Of a stretch of 64,000 nucleotides of DNA, positions 53,301 to 64,000 are shown one piece after another. The translations under genes and the position numbers were made by a program. Origin of the DNA: Symbiodinium natans. Lineage: Eukaryota; Sar; Dinophyceae; Suessiales; Symbiodiniaceae. The notes below the pieces were generated by a model, which saw only the letters and a list, made by a program, of their open reading frames with translations, was not told the origin of the DNA and made no database searches. Location of the stretch: assembly GCA_905221605.1 (NCBI GenBank), contig CAJNDS010002274.1, positions 248,001 to 312,000 on the forward strand. The letters are read 5' to 3'. How positions within the stretch are numbered: position 1 is the first letter of the stretch; every line of letters begins with the position of its first letter.

Positions 53301-55074
53301 ATTCGCCATGGGTCTCAACCACCGCGCACCAACAGCTCCCCCTTCTTCTTGAGGTTCTTCAACACCAACAACCTCTGGGTGGATCTCGAGGCTCTTGCCG
53401 ACCAGTTCCGAAAGAGTGGGGGCGCTCTGCAGCTTCCGGTCATGAAGTGCCCAGGCCAGATTTCCTGGTCAGGGACAGTTCTCGACACTGCTTTTGTGAT
53501 GCGACAGTCTCTGACCATTTTGCGTTGCCACGCTTGTCTGAGTTGCAGACTTGCTCTCAGCTCCGCCGAGGAACGGCAAAACCGTGGACCCCCGTGACAA
53601 GAAATCGACGAAGGCCGGACGCCGCGGATGAAGCTAGACTTCGGCCTTTTGCAGCACGGACGACTCGGGTTCAGGACCAGTGAAGCCTCGGCTGAGTTGC
53701 AATCAGCCCTGAAGAGCCCAGTATCTGAACGCATCTCAACAGCCTCCAAACAAGGCACAATTGGAAATTCGAAGCAGGAACGCGAAAAGGGGAGGCAGCA
53801 GAGAGCTGCCCGTGCAGCCCTGAGAGCCTGTCGCTCGAGGTCCTTCAGCTGGAGACCGCGATGGGCGCCGCAATCTCCTGCTTCCCGGGTGCTACTGCCG
53901 TGGTGATCCCACGCTCGCGCTTTGCTCCGGTGGCTCTGCCATGTTAGGTCATGTTACCATGGTGCCCTGCATCAGGCACCGTAATTCGCAACCTCCACTA
54001 GTGGTGCTTGTTGGGAGATCTTTGAGCGGCTCTTGAGCATCGCGGTTTCGAGAGGTGAAGACGACAAATGACCTCCTGGCCCTCAGATCAGATGCGTATA
54101 CGCTTACACCGGATTACCGCAGCGCTGACATGTCTTGAGTTGAGGGTCCGAAGGATTCGAAGGTTTTTGTGTGTGCGCCGAAGTCCTTCCAGGCATCGAG
54201 CTGGATCCGAAGAGGAACGGTGTTCCTCCCAACGTGAAGCTAGATGCTTGGACATGAAAAGCTCTTGGAACCGAAATTCAGTTGTAAAATTGTAGAACTT
54301 CGTGAAACACTTCACGGGGAAGCTTTGCGAAGAGCTCTGCGTCTGGAGTGCTTCTTTCTGGAAGCTGAGGATGGCGCATACAAGCACCTTGGCCTCGGGA
54401 AACGAAGCCCTTCACAGGATATTGGCAGGGAGAAGAACTTTGAATTGGAGAGAGAGACAAGGAATTATGTTTATAGGGAGGGAGAAGTTCACTTTCAAGC
54501 GCTTGCGCAGCACTTGCTGCGGCATCATACAAACCGTCGATACTCGACCTCGAATTCCTGCCATTGAGGTTTGTTGATGCGATGGACGGGATGATTCCCA
54601 ACGGACCCCCTTCCCTCATTGACTGCAAGAAGCTGGCAATTGAGGGTCCCGTCGTGCTGCCTGAATGCAGAGATGTGTCATAGACAGAGAGCCATACTCC
54701 CGTGAGGGCCAGGGCTGCCGTGAACAGAGAACAGTTGTCAGGGAGCGAAGGTGAAGGGTGCAGAGGAAGCTAGCGAAGTTGAGCTGAGCATGTCTTGACT
54801 GGACCTGAGAGCGCGGCGAGGTTTTCCCCTGGTGTCAACCTCGCCGGCGAGGCTTCCTAGCTGCCCTTGCTCACACTTAGGGCTTCGACTTAGGGCTTCG
54901 ACTTGGGGCTTCGACTTGGGGCTTCGACTTGGGGCTTCGACTTGGGGAGTGCCCCCCGGGCGCCTGGCTTTGGCTTGAACGCAGCCTGCGGCCCAGGTGA
55001 CAATAAAGAATGCCAGCGGTGAGAAGAAAGCGGTGGCGCCGGGCGACTACAAAGACACCACTCTGATGCTTTGA
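50372..55074 (+). CDS. UTP-glucose-1-phosphate uridylyltransferase (22 inferred exons)
   Basis: Catalyses UTP + glucose-1-phosphate to UDP-glucose + PPi, cytosolic supply for glycans and glycolipids. Exons: 50372-51063, 51208-51307, 51471-51503, 51629-51646, 51731-51798, 51891-51933, 52034-52072, 52224-52319, 52430-52462, 52578-52646, 52815-52855, 52910-52964, 53038-53063, 53354-53446, 53571-53613, 53840-53929, 54055-54121, 54193-54245, 54485-54498, 54569-54655, 54821-54851, 54997-55074. All join in frame to 622 codons. Family motifs appear in order: LNGGLGTGMG (nucleotide loop), MNSFSTSADT, FVQNKAPKV, WCPPGHGDLY, VSNSDNLGAT, LLTYFASTKAPF, KGGHLA, RETAQC, FFNTNNLWV, LETAMGAAISCFPGA, RSRFAPVK, RNGVPP, PPSLIDCKKL and the C-terminal beta-helix piece VTIKNASGE. 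An Ala/Pro-rich extension of about 170 residues precedes the catalytic part and makes the protein longer than the usual 470-500. Donors: 14 GC, 4 GA, 3 GT. The 14-nt exon 19 and the end of exon 6 are the least certain. Confidence 0.93.
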
Positions 55075-56244
55075 CCATGTGATCCATGATCCATGTGTTC
55101 TGGGACATCGGTGGTTCGCTTCACGCTGTGCTCGGCATCGAGGGGTGCTGTATCGGCTGAGCCTGGCAACAGGCAGATGGTCTCAATGGGACGGCTTCAG
55201 CAGCCACGAAACGTTTTGTGCTTATTTTAACATGTACATCGCAGCAATTAGCAGCATCAAGATGGTGCTCATGCTCCAGCAGCTGGACGTTGTGTCCGTG
55301 TGCCGAGAGATCAAACCCATAGAGTCCACAGGCTGGGACTAGACGTGGACTGGCGAGTCACCGGGATGCATCACGGGGTTAGCTTGAGATGGCCGGGTAA
55401 GGCATCTCTTTGTAACAGTGCTCCTGGGACACTGGGACGTGGCGATCTCTCGCGTGTATTTTCCAAACTACTCAGACTCTTGGACGAAATCGCCGAAATT
55501 GCACCAGTCGTAGCAACCATCGCGACAACACCTTGTGCCATGCCTTGCCTGACTCACATTGCTGGACGGTCCAAGCCAAGCTCTGTCAAAGACCAGGTAT
55601 ATCGATGAGGGCTCGACATTTCCTCGGCCGGAGAAGGCCTAGCCTCAGATGCCATCGACTGTCTCGTATGCCAGCAAAATGCATGCTCGCGGATCGCTTT
55701 TCGGCCCGACAATTCGAAAACAACAAGCCCACTGAAGGCTGTTGATAGTGAGACGCAGGGTTGAGGATTAAGGGTTTTTTGGGCGAATTGGCCCTTGGGT
55801 CTGTCACGCTTGGGGTTGGGGAAACGGGAGCCCCCCGGCACCGGTCATTTTCATCGGCCTGTACTACCGGTATGCATCTTTTGAGTTTGGCGCCTTTCCC
55901 TTGTGGTGCTGCAGGGCTTTAACCGCCTTCGGCAGTGCCGCCATGGTGTCATGCTGCCGGGATGCCCAGAAGAGATGCCCCAGAGATGCCCAGAGAGCCC
56001 GAAGGCCTTCCCAGGGCGCCATCGGATGAAGTCGCAAGTGCGAGAGAGGGGGAGAGAGGGGGAGAACCTTTTCGAGGTTCAACCCTTTGGACTGGTACAT
56101 CGGCCGCTCCCTGGAGGCCAATAGCACTATTTCCCTTCCGACACTCGTATACTCTTGTATTACAGTATTACATATGGCAATTATGGTAGGTACGGGGGTC
56201 TTATGATACAAGTATGTGATGATTATATGATGAGTTACTACGAG
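55075..56244 (+). other. Intergenic region or unresolved 5' exons of the next gene
   Basis: Two plus-strand pieces look partly coding. One runs to TAG at 55342 (AYFNMYIAAISSIKMVLMLQ). The other, at about 55440-55530 (RVFSKLLRLLDEIAEIAPVV), could be an early exon of the methyltransferase gene. Neither can be joined with confidence. A poly-purine tract lies at 56041-56065. Confidence 0.3.
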
Positions 56245-59200
56245 CTTACATATCATCGACTTGGGCCACTTTGTTGCGGCCGCTAGCGAAGAAGCGAAGG
56301 TCTATGGCGAGTGGGGCCAGAAGAAAGTCGACTTGTTCTCCAAATGTGCGGCTGGGGCTTGTTTGGTGTGTATCTAGCGACAGGTGCGCTAGATTGCTAG
56401 ACGTTTTTGATCTTCCATGCCATGCTGGTCGAACGATTGCTTGTACTTGGTGCGGCCAGTGCACTTGACACACGACTACTTAGCGCTTCTGTCAGCGGAA
56501 GTATCTTCCGCATCTACTCTCCGAAGTTCGAAGCACAACGGTTTCTTCTGACTCAGGTGCGGCCTGGCCAGGTTGTTGTGGAGGCGCTCGGAGTTTCCGC
56601 TCGGGGAATGGAGGATTTCAAGGTTGTGTTTATTCAGTTTAGAATTGTTGCAGAAAGCCTTCAGTATGTAGCGTGGTAGCAGTGGACGCTGTTACTGGAC
56701 TGTGCTTTGAACAAGGAGAAAAGTGCGAATGTATCCTCTTGAGCCATGAGACTTTGCTAAGTGTTCTGGCATGATCAGGGAACGATCGATGCACAGCACT
56801 TTCCGAGTTTTGTTTGGTTTGATTGATAGCTCGCCGGCCACATTTTTGGGGTGCTTTCCAGTGCTCAAGGGCGCTACATGGAAGTGGAGACCAGTCCCAA
56901 CAAACAGAAAAGCCAGGGTCACAAGGTGGAGTCGCAACATATTGGTGTTTGCCTGCAGTCTTGGAATCTGCGACGTTGCGCGTTGCTGCAGGTTGGCGCT
57001 CACGTGGGCGCCCTGACGCTGCCACTGCAGATCACTCAGACTCAGATTCTGATGGACCATCGTCGAAGGCTGAAACTGTCCCCAAGGTAACAATATGACA
57101 AGTTCAGTCCTCCTCGACTGTGTCGCGTTTTGTTTTACGCCCTTTCAAAGATGAACCATGGCGCACTCGAGGCCTCGGGGGCATCTGTGCCCCCATTTGC
57201 CCTGTAGTCTGTGGAGCCCTGCGAAGTACGGAGTTTTTGGCAGTCAGTGCGTCCGAGTGGATGCCCAGGTCTCACTTGGTTGGCCCCGAGGGTCGTGTCA
57301 TCGCCCTGGAGCCCTTCTTCTCCTCCTTCGTTGTGTGCTCAGCTGTCGCGGACAGCTTCGCTCACGTCTTCGGGAGAGAGCTGAGCCTCTTTGAGGCAGC
57401 CCTGGCGGCTAACACCGCGCTGAACTCCTTGGAGAACGTGGAGGAACCGCTTCACGTTTTTGATTTCTTTGCACTGGTGCGTTCTGCGCTTTGAGAGGGA
57501 TGTATACGTTCATGTAAGTGCAGAAGAGAGCGCAAGGGAAGCGCGCAGACGCGAGAGGTAAAGCAGGCGGTGGTGGCAGATCGGCCTGGCAAGGCCTGGC
57601 AGGGCAATGGCCCTTTGGGAACAAGCAAACTCCGTGGAGTGGTGTCAGAGTGCTGTGTCAGAGCGTTTGTTTTTAATGCTTCAGAGGTGTTGATTCATGG
57701 ATCCGCACAGGTGTTCATGGATCGACACGACCTCGCCTTCAAGCAGTCGCTCGGCCAGAGCTCGGCCGTGGCCACGCCATGCTATTCACCATCTCTGGAC
57801 GTGACGCCATGCGGCGCGCTCCCGCTCTTCGAACTTCTTCCTGTGCGTGAGGCAGGAGTTTTTCAACTTCGGCTCGATGGACTTTCACCACCTGCCCATT
57901 CATGACGCCGCGGGCCCAGGCACACGTCGGATTCACCAAAAGGAGAATGTCAGAATGCCTCTCCATCAGACTAGCCGCCTGCCGTCTGTCGTCTGTCTTC
58001 TGTCTTTGCTTATGTGCGCATTGTGCGCACCCCGTTGGCCTGTCTTGGAGGGACGCATCAAAGACACATCTTCTCGAAGTGATCGTAGTATCTTGAACAA
58101 CGGAAGCCCTGCAGGGTGCCAACATCCATGAACCCGGCTACGGGTGTCGTTTGCAGCTCTGTCGCTCTTTCTCGGATCTTGCACTGGTGAGGCCGGCGAC
58201 AATGCTCAGCGTTCCAAGCTCGGTCTTGCCCCTTCCGCCAAAAGCGTGCGCACTCCTTGAGTCTGTCTGCTACCAGGCGCGTCGGCTGCTTGGGACGAGT
58301 ACGCAGTGGCAGCTTGGCCCAGCTTGGGTGCAAGGCAGCTTTTAAACCTGCAAAAAGCATGGCTGGCAAAGGTGACTCTCGAGCAGCTGTCTGGGCCTTC
58401 CTCTGTTCAGACAGCTGATTCATCCCCTCGTCATGGCCACGGCATGGGATATACGGACTGAGGTGTGCTAGCATGCCGTTTCTGCATTTTACGAGCTTCT
58501 CGATGGATTTGCCCCATGCAGCTAGTCTTTGCCTCCAGAGGTCATTGTCTCAGCTGGACTTTGTCAAAATCGATGCAGAGGCAAGAGCTGGCAAGCTGCA
58601 AGGAAGGCGCTCTTCACCCAGCACCTTCCAGCTTTTCGCATTTGAAGAGGCCATGGAGGCAGCAGTGGTGAAGGGCGACTGGGCCCCAGAGTCCAGGGTC
58701 GCGCTTAAGCTGCGCCCAGCTGGGCAAGAGAAGCATCGGGCAGCATCGGGGGGCACAGATCTCCAGGCCCAGCCACTGCTTCGGAAATTCAAGCCCTTGC
58801 TCTTCGTGGAGCGCGCCGCCCGGGTTGGAGAGGCTGCTCCCCACATGTTTTGCCCTGATGCCCTGACACTAGCTGGCCCAAATCTGAACTGTTGAGCCCA
58901 GAGAGTCCCCCCGAAAGTCCGCCCGAAAGTCTGCTGAACTGCAGTACTGAAAAGAACATGGGTGGAGCATGGGTGGAGCCTTTTCGGGCGGGCTGCTCGC
59001 CACTGCGCTGTGCTGAGAAGGTACCGCAACCCGAGGCAGAAGGACTCCCAGCTCCTGCGCATCCTGAAGAAGATCAAGCGCCCCCCCCCCCCACCTCCTC
59101 CCCCAGAGTTTCGGAGAGTTTTTCCATAGAAAGCATAACGATGGGGTGGGGCTCTTACACTGCGCGATATTATAGGGCCTACAGCATAACAGCGATGGCA

Positions 59201-59397
59201 GAATCCGGAGAGGCAGCACTCCCTGACCAGGTACGAATGCGTGCTGCTCCGCCTGCCGATCTTCAACGCGCAAAACTTTCGGAGCGAAAAGGAGGAGACC
59301 CCATCCAAACCCTTTTCGGGAGAACTCTAAGCCTCTAAGCATTGTCGCTGGAGAAGGAAGAGTCACTTCAAGCGCGAACATGTTGCATGCAAAGTGA
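56245..59397 (+). CDS. FkbM-family SAM-dependent methyltransferase (multi-exon, 5' end unresolved)
   Basis: Pieces that join in frame give the family's motifs in order: VYGEWGQKKVDLFSKC (exon to 56347, GC donor), VRPGQVVVE (56557-56583, GC donor), VGAHVGALTLPLQ (56992-57029, GA donor; the SAM-binding glycine motif), HLVGPEGRVIALEPFFSSF (57269-57329, GT donor) and AALAANTALNSLENVE (57396 to about 57443). Later come EFFNFGSMDF (57856 on), LDFVKIDAE (58554-58580), AMEAAVVKG (58650 on), LLRKFKPLLFVE (58773 to about 58810), YRNPRQKDSQLLRILKK (59021-59071, GA donor), YECVLLRLPIFNAQNFRSE (59231 on) and a last piece SSANMLHAK with TGA at 59395-59397. FkbM enzymes usually O-methylate sugars or related hydroxyl groups; the substrate here is unknown. 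Exons between 57443 and 58554 and the N-terminus are incomplete. Confidence 0.8.
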
Positions 59398-60377
59398 CCT
59401 TCTGCTGCCCCTGCCCCGCGGCGACGGTTCCTTCAGGACATCTGGGGCGATGCTGGCTCCATCGTCAACTTCGACCTCTTCTGCAAACATCGGGCGTGAC
59501 TCAGTGAAACCTCAGCCACGTCCCCTATTGTTCTACCATGTCCTACCTAACATGTCCGAACCCCCTCCTTTCTGCCCTCAGTCAGTACCCTCCCAAGGCC
59601 TCTGCTGTCTGAATGAAAGCCTAGGCGCGATGCTTCTCTGGGCAGCCCGGCCGTGGCCACAGCTGCGATATTCCCAGAGCACCCCATCTTCACAGGCCTT
59701 ACAGGTGCTGCCAAGCTCTCATCACCTCAAACCCAGCCTCCACATGACTCCACATGTCTCAGCTCTCCCTCTGTTGTGCATCACTGAGGTGCTTGAGCTG
59801 TTCAGGATGGCGGTTGCAACGGATGTTCCGGGTCCGAGGCTGACAGCTTGCAGATGCTTGCAGCATCTTGCAGCTTGCCCTCAATCCTGCCCCCCCGCCA
59901 ATGCCCTGCGTTCGTGCTTGGACGGCTTGCTTGAACCGGTTGCGGTTGTGTTAGAATGCTTGCGAGAGCACCACGCTTCCCTAATGTTGTGAGACGCTGC
60001 CCACGGGGATGCCTTGCACGCCTTGCATGCAGCCTCTCATTCGAACCGGGATTTTCCTCGCATGCTATTTTTGCCTACTACTTTCAGTGGGTTTATAGTT
60101 TATAAGCTTGAACTGTTATGAGAACGAGGCGATCACCCTCACAGACAAGATGTTTTGAGAATCTCTCCGCACCCCCCCCCCCCCCCCACCCCAATTGGCC
60201 TTCCGGAGGCAGAGGGTAAAACTCAGGGACTGGTGGTTCTGGGTGCTCTGCGCTGCTCTGCCAAGGACTACGCACCACGCCCACCGACCCTTTCGAGGTG
60301 ATGGCCGCTTGCCTCTCAGCGACATCAGATACAGTCACCCCCCTTTGTGACTCTTTTCTGTGACTACAGTGAGACAG
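59398..60377. other. Intergenic stretch
   Basis: No gene is supported, although one plus-strand frame stays open to 59992 through P/S/L-rich sequence. A poly-C run lies at about 60170-60188. Confidence 0.45.
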
Positions 60378-63300
60378 TTCTTCGAAGAAGCAGAGGAACG
60401 AGGAAGATGAGGAAGATGCGAAGGCCACGAAGTCCACGGAAGCCCACGTTTCCTCATCCTCGAGGTACGGCGGGGGAATGCTTTGCCCTGACAACGGGGG
60501 AGGGAGCTACAGGGATGATGGCTTGTGGCAACCAGCCTCTTGCAGTAACATGAACACTTTTTAGCTTTGGGCGGCTCAAAAAGCATCACTCTGCGACTGC
60601 TTCGCTTTGGCTCGTTTTTTTGCCTCGCTTGGGCTCGCCGCCTTGACCGCAGCTGATCGCGACAGCCGAGTGCTTTTAACGTGACAACCGTGACTACCGT
60701 GACAACCGTGAGACAAGATGTGACAAGGCCTCATGGCGTAATCCCCAGGAGGATTGATGGACTAGACCGTTAGGAGAGCCGTGAGGGAGGCCGTGCTGCA
60801 ACACTGACTGGTCATAGTTCACCCCAGCCACCCCAGCCACCCCACCCTCCACCCCACTGCAAAGCAAGCCTCTCGGAACCCTCTGCACGAAGGGTGGCCT
60901 CAGATTTCTGCGCTGGCGGAAGCGCATCTGTCCCATGCGATGTGAGCCATGCCCACCATCCTGGATTGAGAACGTGCGTCGAGCCGTGGTGTGCCAGCAC
61001 AGGGCTTAGGCACCGGTTTGCAGACTCGTGTGCATGTGGGCTTCTGCCTAGTCACACAATCGTCGATACCCTTGTCATGTGCTGCAGCTTCAATGACACC
61101 TTTGCTGAGACGATGACGCGCGGCGATCGTGGCGGAGTACAGGGGGCGCGCTCTGGCGGGATGACCCACCACATCCAGGCGAGTAACAATGTGTACATCC
61201 TGTGATAGCTTGTATTTGCTTGTATGTAACATTCTACGGTAGACATGCTCGCACATAGGCATGTTTAATCTCGAGTCATCCTCTTGGTTCTCGTGAATGT
61301 CGGTTTCTGGACTTGTGACGCAGGGCCCGCACCTCATCCCCAATGTCGGGAGGAAGGCAATGCTCGTGGCCGAGGCCCTCTGGCCTTTGACGACTTTTTC
61401 TTTAACTTTTCCTAATTGTCTTTTTTTTTTGTTGTTTTTTTTTTTTTTTGTGTTGTTGCCTTTGTCTTCCTTCGGCCCTAGGTCATCCGCCGGAGGCCCA
61501 AAACGAAGGCCAAGCCTACGAAGGTTCGGCTTCGCCTTCGCCGCGGTGGCCATGCATAGCCCATGCATAGCCGCAGCTCTGGTGCCCAAACCATGCAGGC
61601 GCATACGGCGGAGAAGAAGGAGAAAAAGGATAAGAAAGAGAAGCAGCAGAAGAGAGACAAGAAGCAGAAGAGGCGGAAGGAATCTGAGTGCGCATCTCAG
61701 CTCAGCAGGGGAATCCTCTCAACCTTGGGGCAGCTGCGGAGTCACATAGTGGCTGTTCAAACCAGGAAGCCTCTGCACAAGAGGTCTATGGAAGGTTGAT
61801 AGGGAGCGTAACCTGTGCGTACACTGTACACCGGGCAGGGCAACAGGGGCGGGGGTTGGGGTTGGGGGGGCTGGTGGGAAGGGGGCATTGGGGGGTCTTG
61901 GTGGAAGGCGACGCTGCATGGGAAAATTCTCGCATTAAACTTTACTAAAGACTGGCGGGGGGTCCCTGAGCACAGCAGACGTGCAGCGGAGAGGAGGACG
62001 TTTGTGAGCTTGTAAGCCGTGTGCTGCCGGCCACTTGCACTCGGTGCACCTGGCAGTTCTTGTTTTTCATTCTGGCCACTACCTCGGCTCAAGACATGTC
62101 ATTTTCTTCCCCTTTGAGGCGATCCCGATCCGACTCTCCGTCGCGCCCGTCGCGTTCGAGGACGCAGGTCCAGGGAGTAAAGAGTGGAAGCACCACAGCG
62201 ATACGGAACGGCCTCTTGGCCTTGAGCTGACAGGTGCGGGCAGAGCACGACGCCGAAGGAAGCGACGAGGAGGAGGCCAACGGGTTCTTTAGAGCTTCTT
62301 TGTTGACCAGCTTCGACGAATGAAAGCCAAAGACGAGGGTGCTGATCAACGGTTGAAAAACATGGTTGAATAGGTAGGTTGCCGTACGTTGGTGGTGATC
62401 TGCGGTGTGCAGGAGGCGCAGGCCGAAGAGTCCGCCCACGGAGAGATGCCCCACATGGTGCCAGACGTGGACTCCGAGCGCGAGGTGCATCTTGAGCTTG
62501 CCAAGCTTGCATTGCAGTGCTAGTAATGGGGCTGATCAAGCCGGCCACGCCAAAGGTTTTCACCCATGTAATGAGCTCGAAATCTCGACGAGTGTACCAT
62601 TCATGAGCAATGAGCCATCATTTTGTGCTACGGTCCGTTTTGGGTCTTGACGGTTTTTTTATTGCTTGCATGGTACCGCTTCACGAGATGTTTCGTCCTT
62701 CATTGTCCCTCAGTTCACACCTCTGAATGCCCCCCAAACCCCGCGGTCGTTGATGTGTGGGGATGTAAAGAGGGGTCGCCTCTCACTTTCGGGCCCGTCC
62801 GTGCCCTGTGTCAGGTCCTGCAGAGTTAAAGGATGTCCCGCCCTGTCCCACCTGTAGAAGAAAGGTCCATCGCAGCTGCGAAAGAAAATGTCAAGGGCAC
62901 AGTGGCTTGTTACCAAGCTCGTCCGCAATGCCTCAGGTCTCTTGCAATGTCTTTTCAGAAGGACAAGGTCCCACATATGTGCATAATCTATTGAATTGAA
63001 TAATTGCCCTTATGAGAATAAAAGCACGCCGACTCCTCGCACTGCTTGGTAAGATGGCAGGAGTAGAAGAGTGTGTGCGTGTGCAATGTGATCATAATCA
63101 CAGAGACCCGGGAAACTGGGTCCCCTTTTCTGGGGCGGGGGGCGTGGGGGTGGCGAAGACGAAATTCGAAGACGAAATTCGGCCAATCTCGGCTTCAGGG
63201 CCACAATTCCGCCCCTGAAGCCTAAATTCGGCCCCGAAGACGATGAAAATATGACCTTGAAGACGAAACGCAGCCCTGAAGCCGAAGTTCGGACCCTGAA

Positions 63301-64000
63301 GCCGAAAGTTGGCCCGAAAAGCTTAAATTCGGTTCCCCTTGGGCCTGCAGCCTAAAATGGGCCTGAATTGCGATTTCAGAGACCGAATATAGCTTCAGTG
63401 CGGCCCCTGAAGACGAAATTCGGCCCTGAAGCCGAAATTGGCCGAATTTCGTCTTCGAATTTCGTCTTCGGATTTCGTCTTCGCCCGCCCCCTCCCCCGG
63501 AAAAGGGGACCCAGCTTCCCAGGGAAGCTGGGTCAATGATCATGTGAGCGTGATGTGAGTGCACATGAAATTCTGCTGCTTTTCTCCTCAGAGGCCCGGC
63601 GCATCGAGGAGGAGAGGAGGCAGCTGCAGCTCCTCAAGGAGGTCCAGGAGACAGCCGGGAAGGGGACGCCCCCCCCCCCGTGGTTTGCAAAGAGTAGCTC
63701 CGCTTACTTCGAGCATCCTCGAGCTGATCTTGAGAGCCTCCAAGTAGCAGGATTTTGAGATGAAACGTGCTTCTCCAAAACTGTTCTCAATTGTTAGATG
63801 TGGCGAGGAGAAGCGGCGGAAGCAGGAGAGCGAGCGGAAGAAGAATTTGGGAGGAGTTTTCGCCCTGTCCGCGGATGACTTCGACAAGGCTCCCCAGCAA
63901 TCGGCAATGATCCACGGAGGATTTGCATCCACTCTTTGGGGGAGGGGAATTTCGGGAGTGCTAAGGAGGAGGACGAACGAGCCAAGAGGGCGCAGGCCGA
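60378..64000 (+). CDS. Lysine-, RS- and acid-rich coiled-coil protein gene, 3' end outside window
   Basis: Coding-like exons on one strand, each after an AG site. 60378-60464: SSKKQRNEEDEEDAKATKST, donor GT. About 61325: PNVGRKAMLVAE, donor GC. About 61481: VIRRRPKTKAKPTK. About 61605: EKKEKKDKKEKQQKRDKKQK. About 62094: MSFSSPLRRSRSDSPSRPSR, an RS-type stretch. About 62232: VRAEHDAEGSDEEEAN. About 62412: EAQAEESAHGEMPHMVPDVD. About 63596: ARRIEEERRQLQLLKEVQET. About 63812: EKRRKQESERKKNLGGVFAL then SADDFD. About 63964: EEDERAKRAQA, cut by the window end. Composition suggests a nuclear, RNA-processing type protein, but no catalytic domain is visible. Joins are not all resolved, and the first piece could belong to a separate gene. 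Confidence 0.5.
63110..63520. mobile_element. Foldback (inverted-repeat) element
   Basis: Arms at 63110-63202 and 63422-63520 are inverted copies with high identity. Both begin (on their own strands) gggaa(a/g)ctgggtcccctttt, continue through gcgaagacgaaat repeats and end ggcttcagggcc. The spacer of about 220 bases is itself built of ccctgaagccgaa-type short repeats. The element lies between two likely exons of the RS-rich gene and looks like a MITE/foldback element. I found no convincing target-site duplication. Confidence 0.7.

Noticed and set aside
50372-59397. UGPase and FkbM as a functional sugar-modification cluster
   Set aside because: Adjacency alone is weak evidence in dinoflagellates, where neighbouring genes on one strand are usually unrelated; nothing in the sequence ties the methyltransferase to UDP-glucose products.
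59342-59992. Open frame of about 215 codons downstream of the FkbM gene
   Set aside because: It overlaps the likely last FkbM exon in another frame, lacks an ATG at its start and has P/S/L composition typical of GC-rich non-coding DNA.
61100-61200. Resemblance of GARSGGMTHHIQAS to the switch I region of eIF5B/IF2 and of SFNDTF to ribosomal protein uS11
   Set aside because: No P-loop (GHVD-GKT) or other G motifs lie upstream, and the uS11 match stops after six residues. Both are short chance-level matches.
1-64000. Bacterial or phage origin of the window
   Set aside because: Spliced UGPase and FkbM genes, spliced-leader relics, telomeric TTTAGGG repeats and large satellites are eukaryotic; no ribosome-binding sites or operons are seen.

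Overview
The window looks like nuclear DNA of a dinoflagellate, probably of the Symbiodiniaceae/Suessiales type. This is inferred from sequence features; no database was searched. The main signs are: a tandem array of near-identical intronless genes, each with a degraded spliced-leader (DinoSL) sequence just upstream; a gene with about 22 small exons whose introns start mostly with GC or GA and end in AG before a G; TTTAGGG-type interstitial telomeric repeats; very abundant tandem and dispersed repeats; and every well-supported gene on the same (+) strand. There is no bacterial-style operon, Shine-Dalgarno site, phage or CRISPR array.

Layout. 1-11.6 kb: three copies (spacings 4617 and 4574 bp, the third truncated downstream) of a unit that carries a 505-residue single-exon gene with a MACPF-like signature. 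12.1-13.7 kb: a three-exon membrane protein gene (alanine-rich coiled coil, cysteine-rich loop, two hydrophobic segments, IQ-like motif). 13.7-25.3 kb: mostly non-coding, with dispersed repeat modules, weak candidate exons and a telomere-like tract. 25.3-27.5 kb: a 661-bp tandem array whose units each carry the decayed start of exon 1 of the following gene; the last unit is intact and leads into a multi-exon candidate membrane protein gene (27.5-30.0 kb). 30-36 kb: two related gene fragments, one split by an AT-rich insert, a J-domain fragment, and long microsatellites and minisatellites. 36.2-45.0 kb: a satellite of about 635 bp, 13-14 units, with subtypes arranged in repeated blocks. 45-50.3 kb: sparse candidate exons and repeats.

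50.4-64 kb is the gene-rich end. A UTP-glucose-1-phosphate uridylyltransferase gene can be followed from start to stop through 22 inferred exons (50372-55074). It is followed by a spliced FkbM-family methyltransferase gene (about 56.2-59.4 kb). Last is a gene for a lysine-, RS- and acid-rich, probably nuclear, protein that runs off the right edge and carries a foldback element in or beside an intron.

Functionally the genes look unrelated: one sugar-nucleotide enzyme (UDP-glucose supply), one methyltransferase, a J-domain fragment, membrane proteins and a tandemly amplified MACPF-like protein. Same-strand order without shared function fits the unidirectional gene blocks known from dinoflagellates, where mature mRNAs are made by spliced-leader trans-splicing. 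All exon joins were inferred by eye from frame, splice-site dinucleotides and family motifs; transcript data would settle them.
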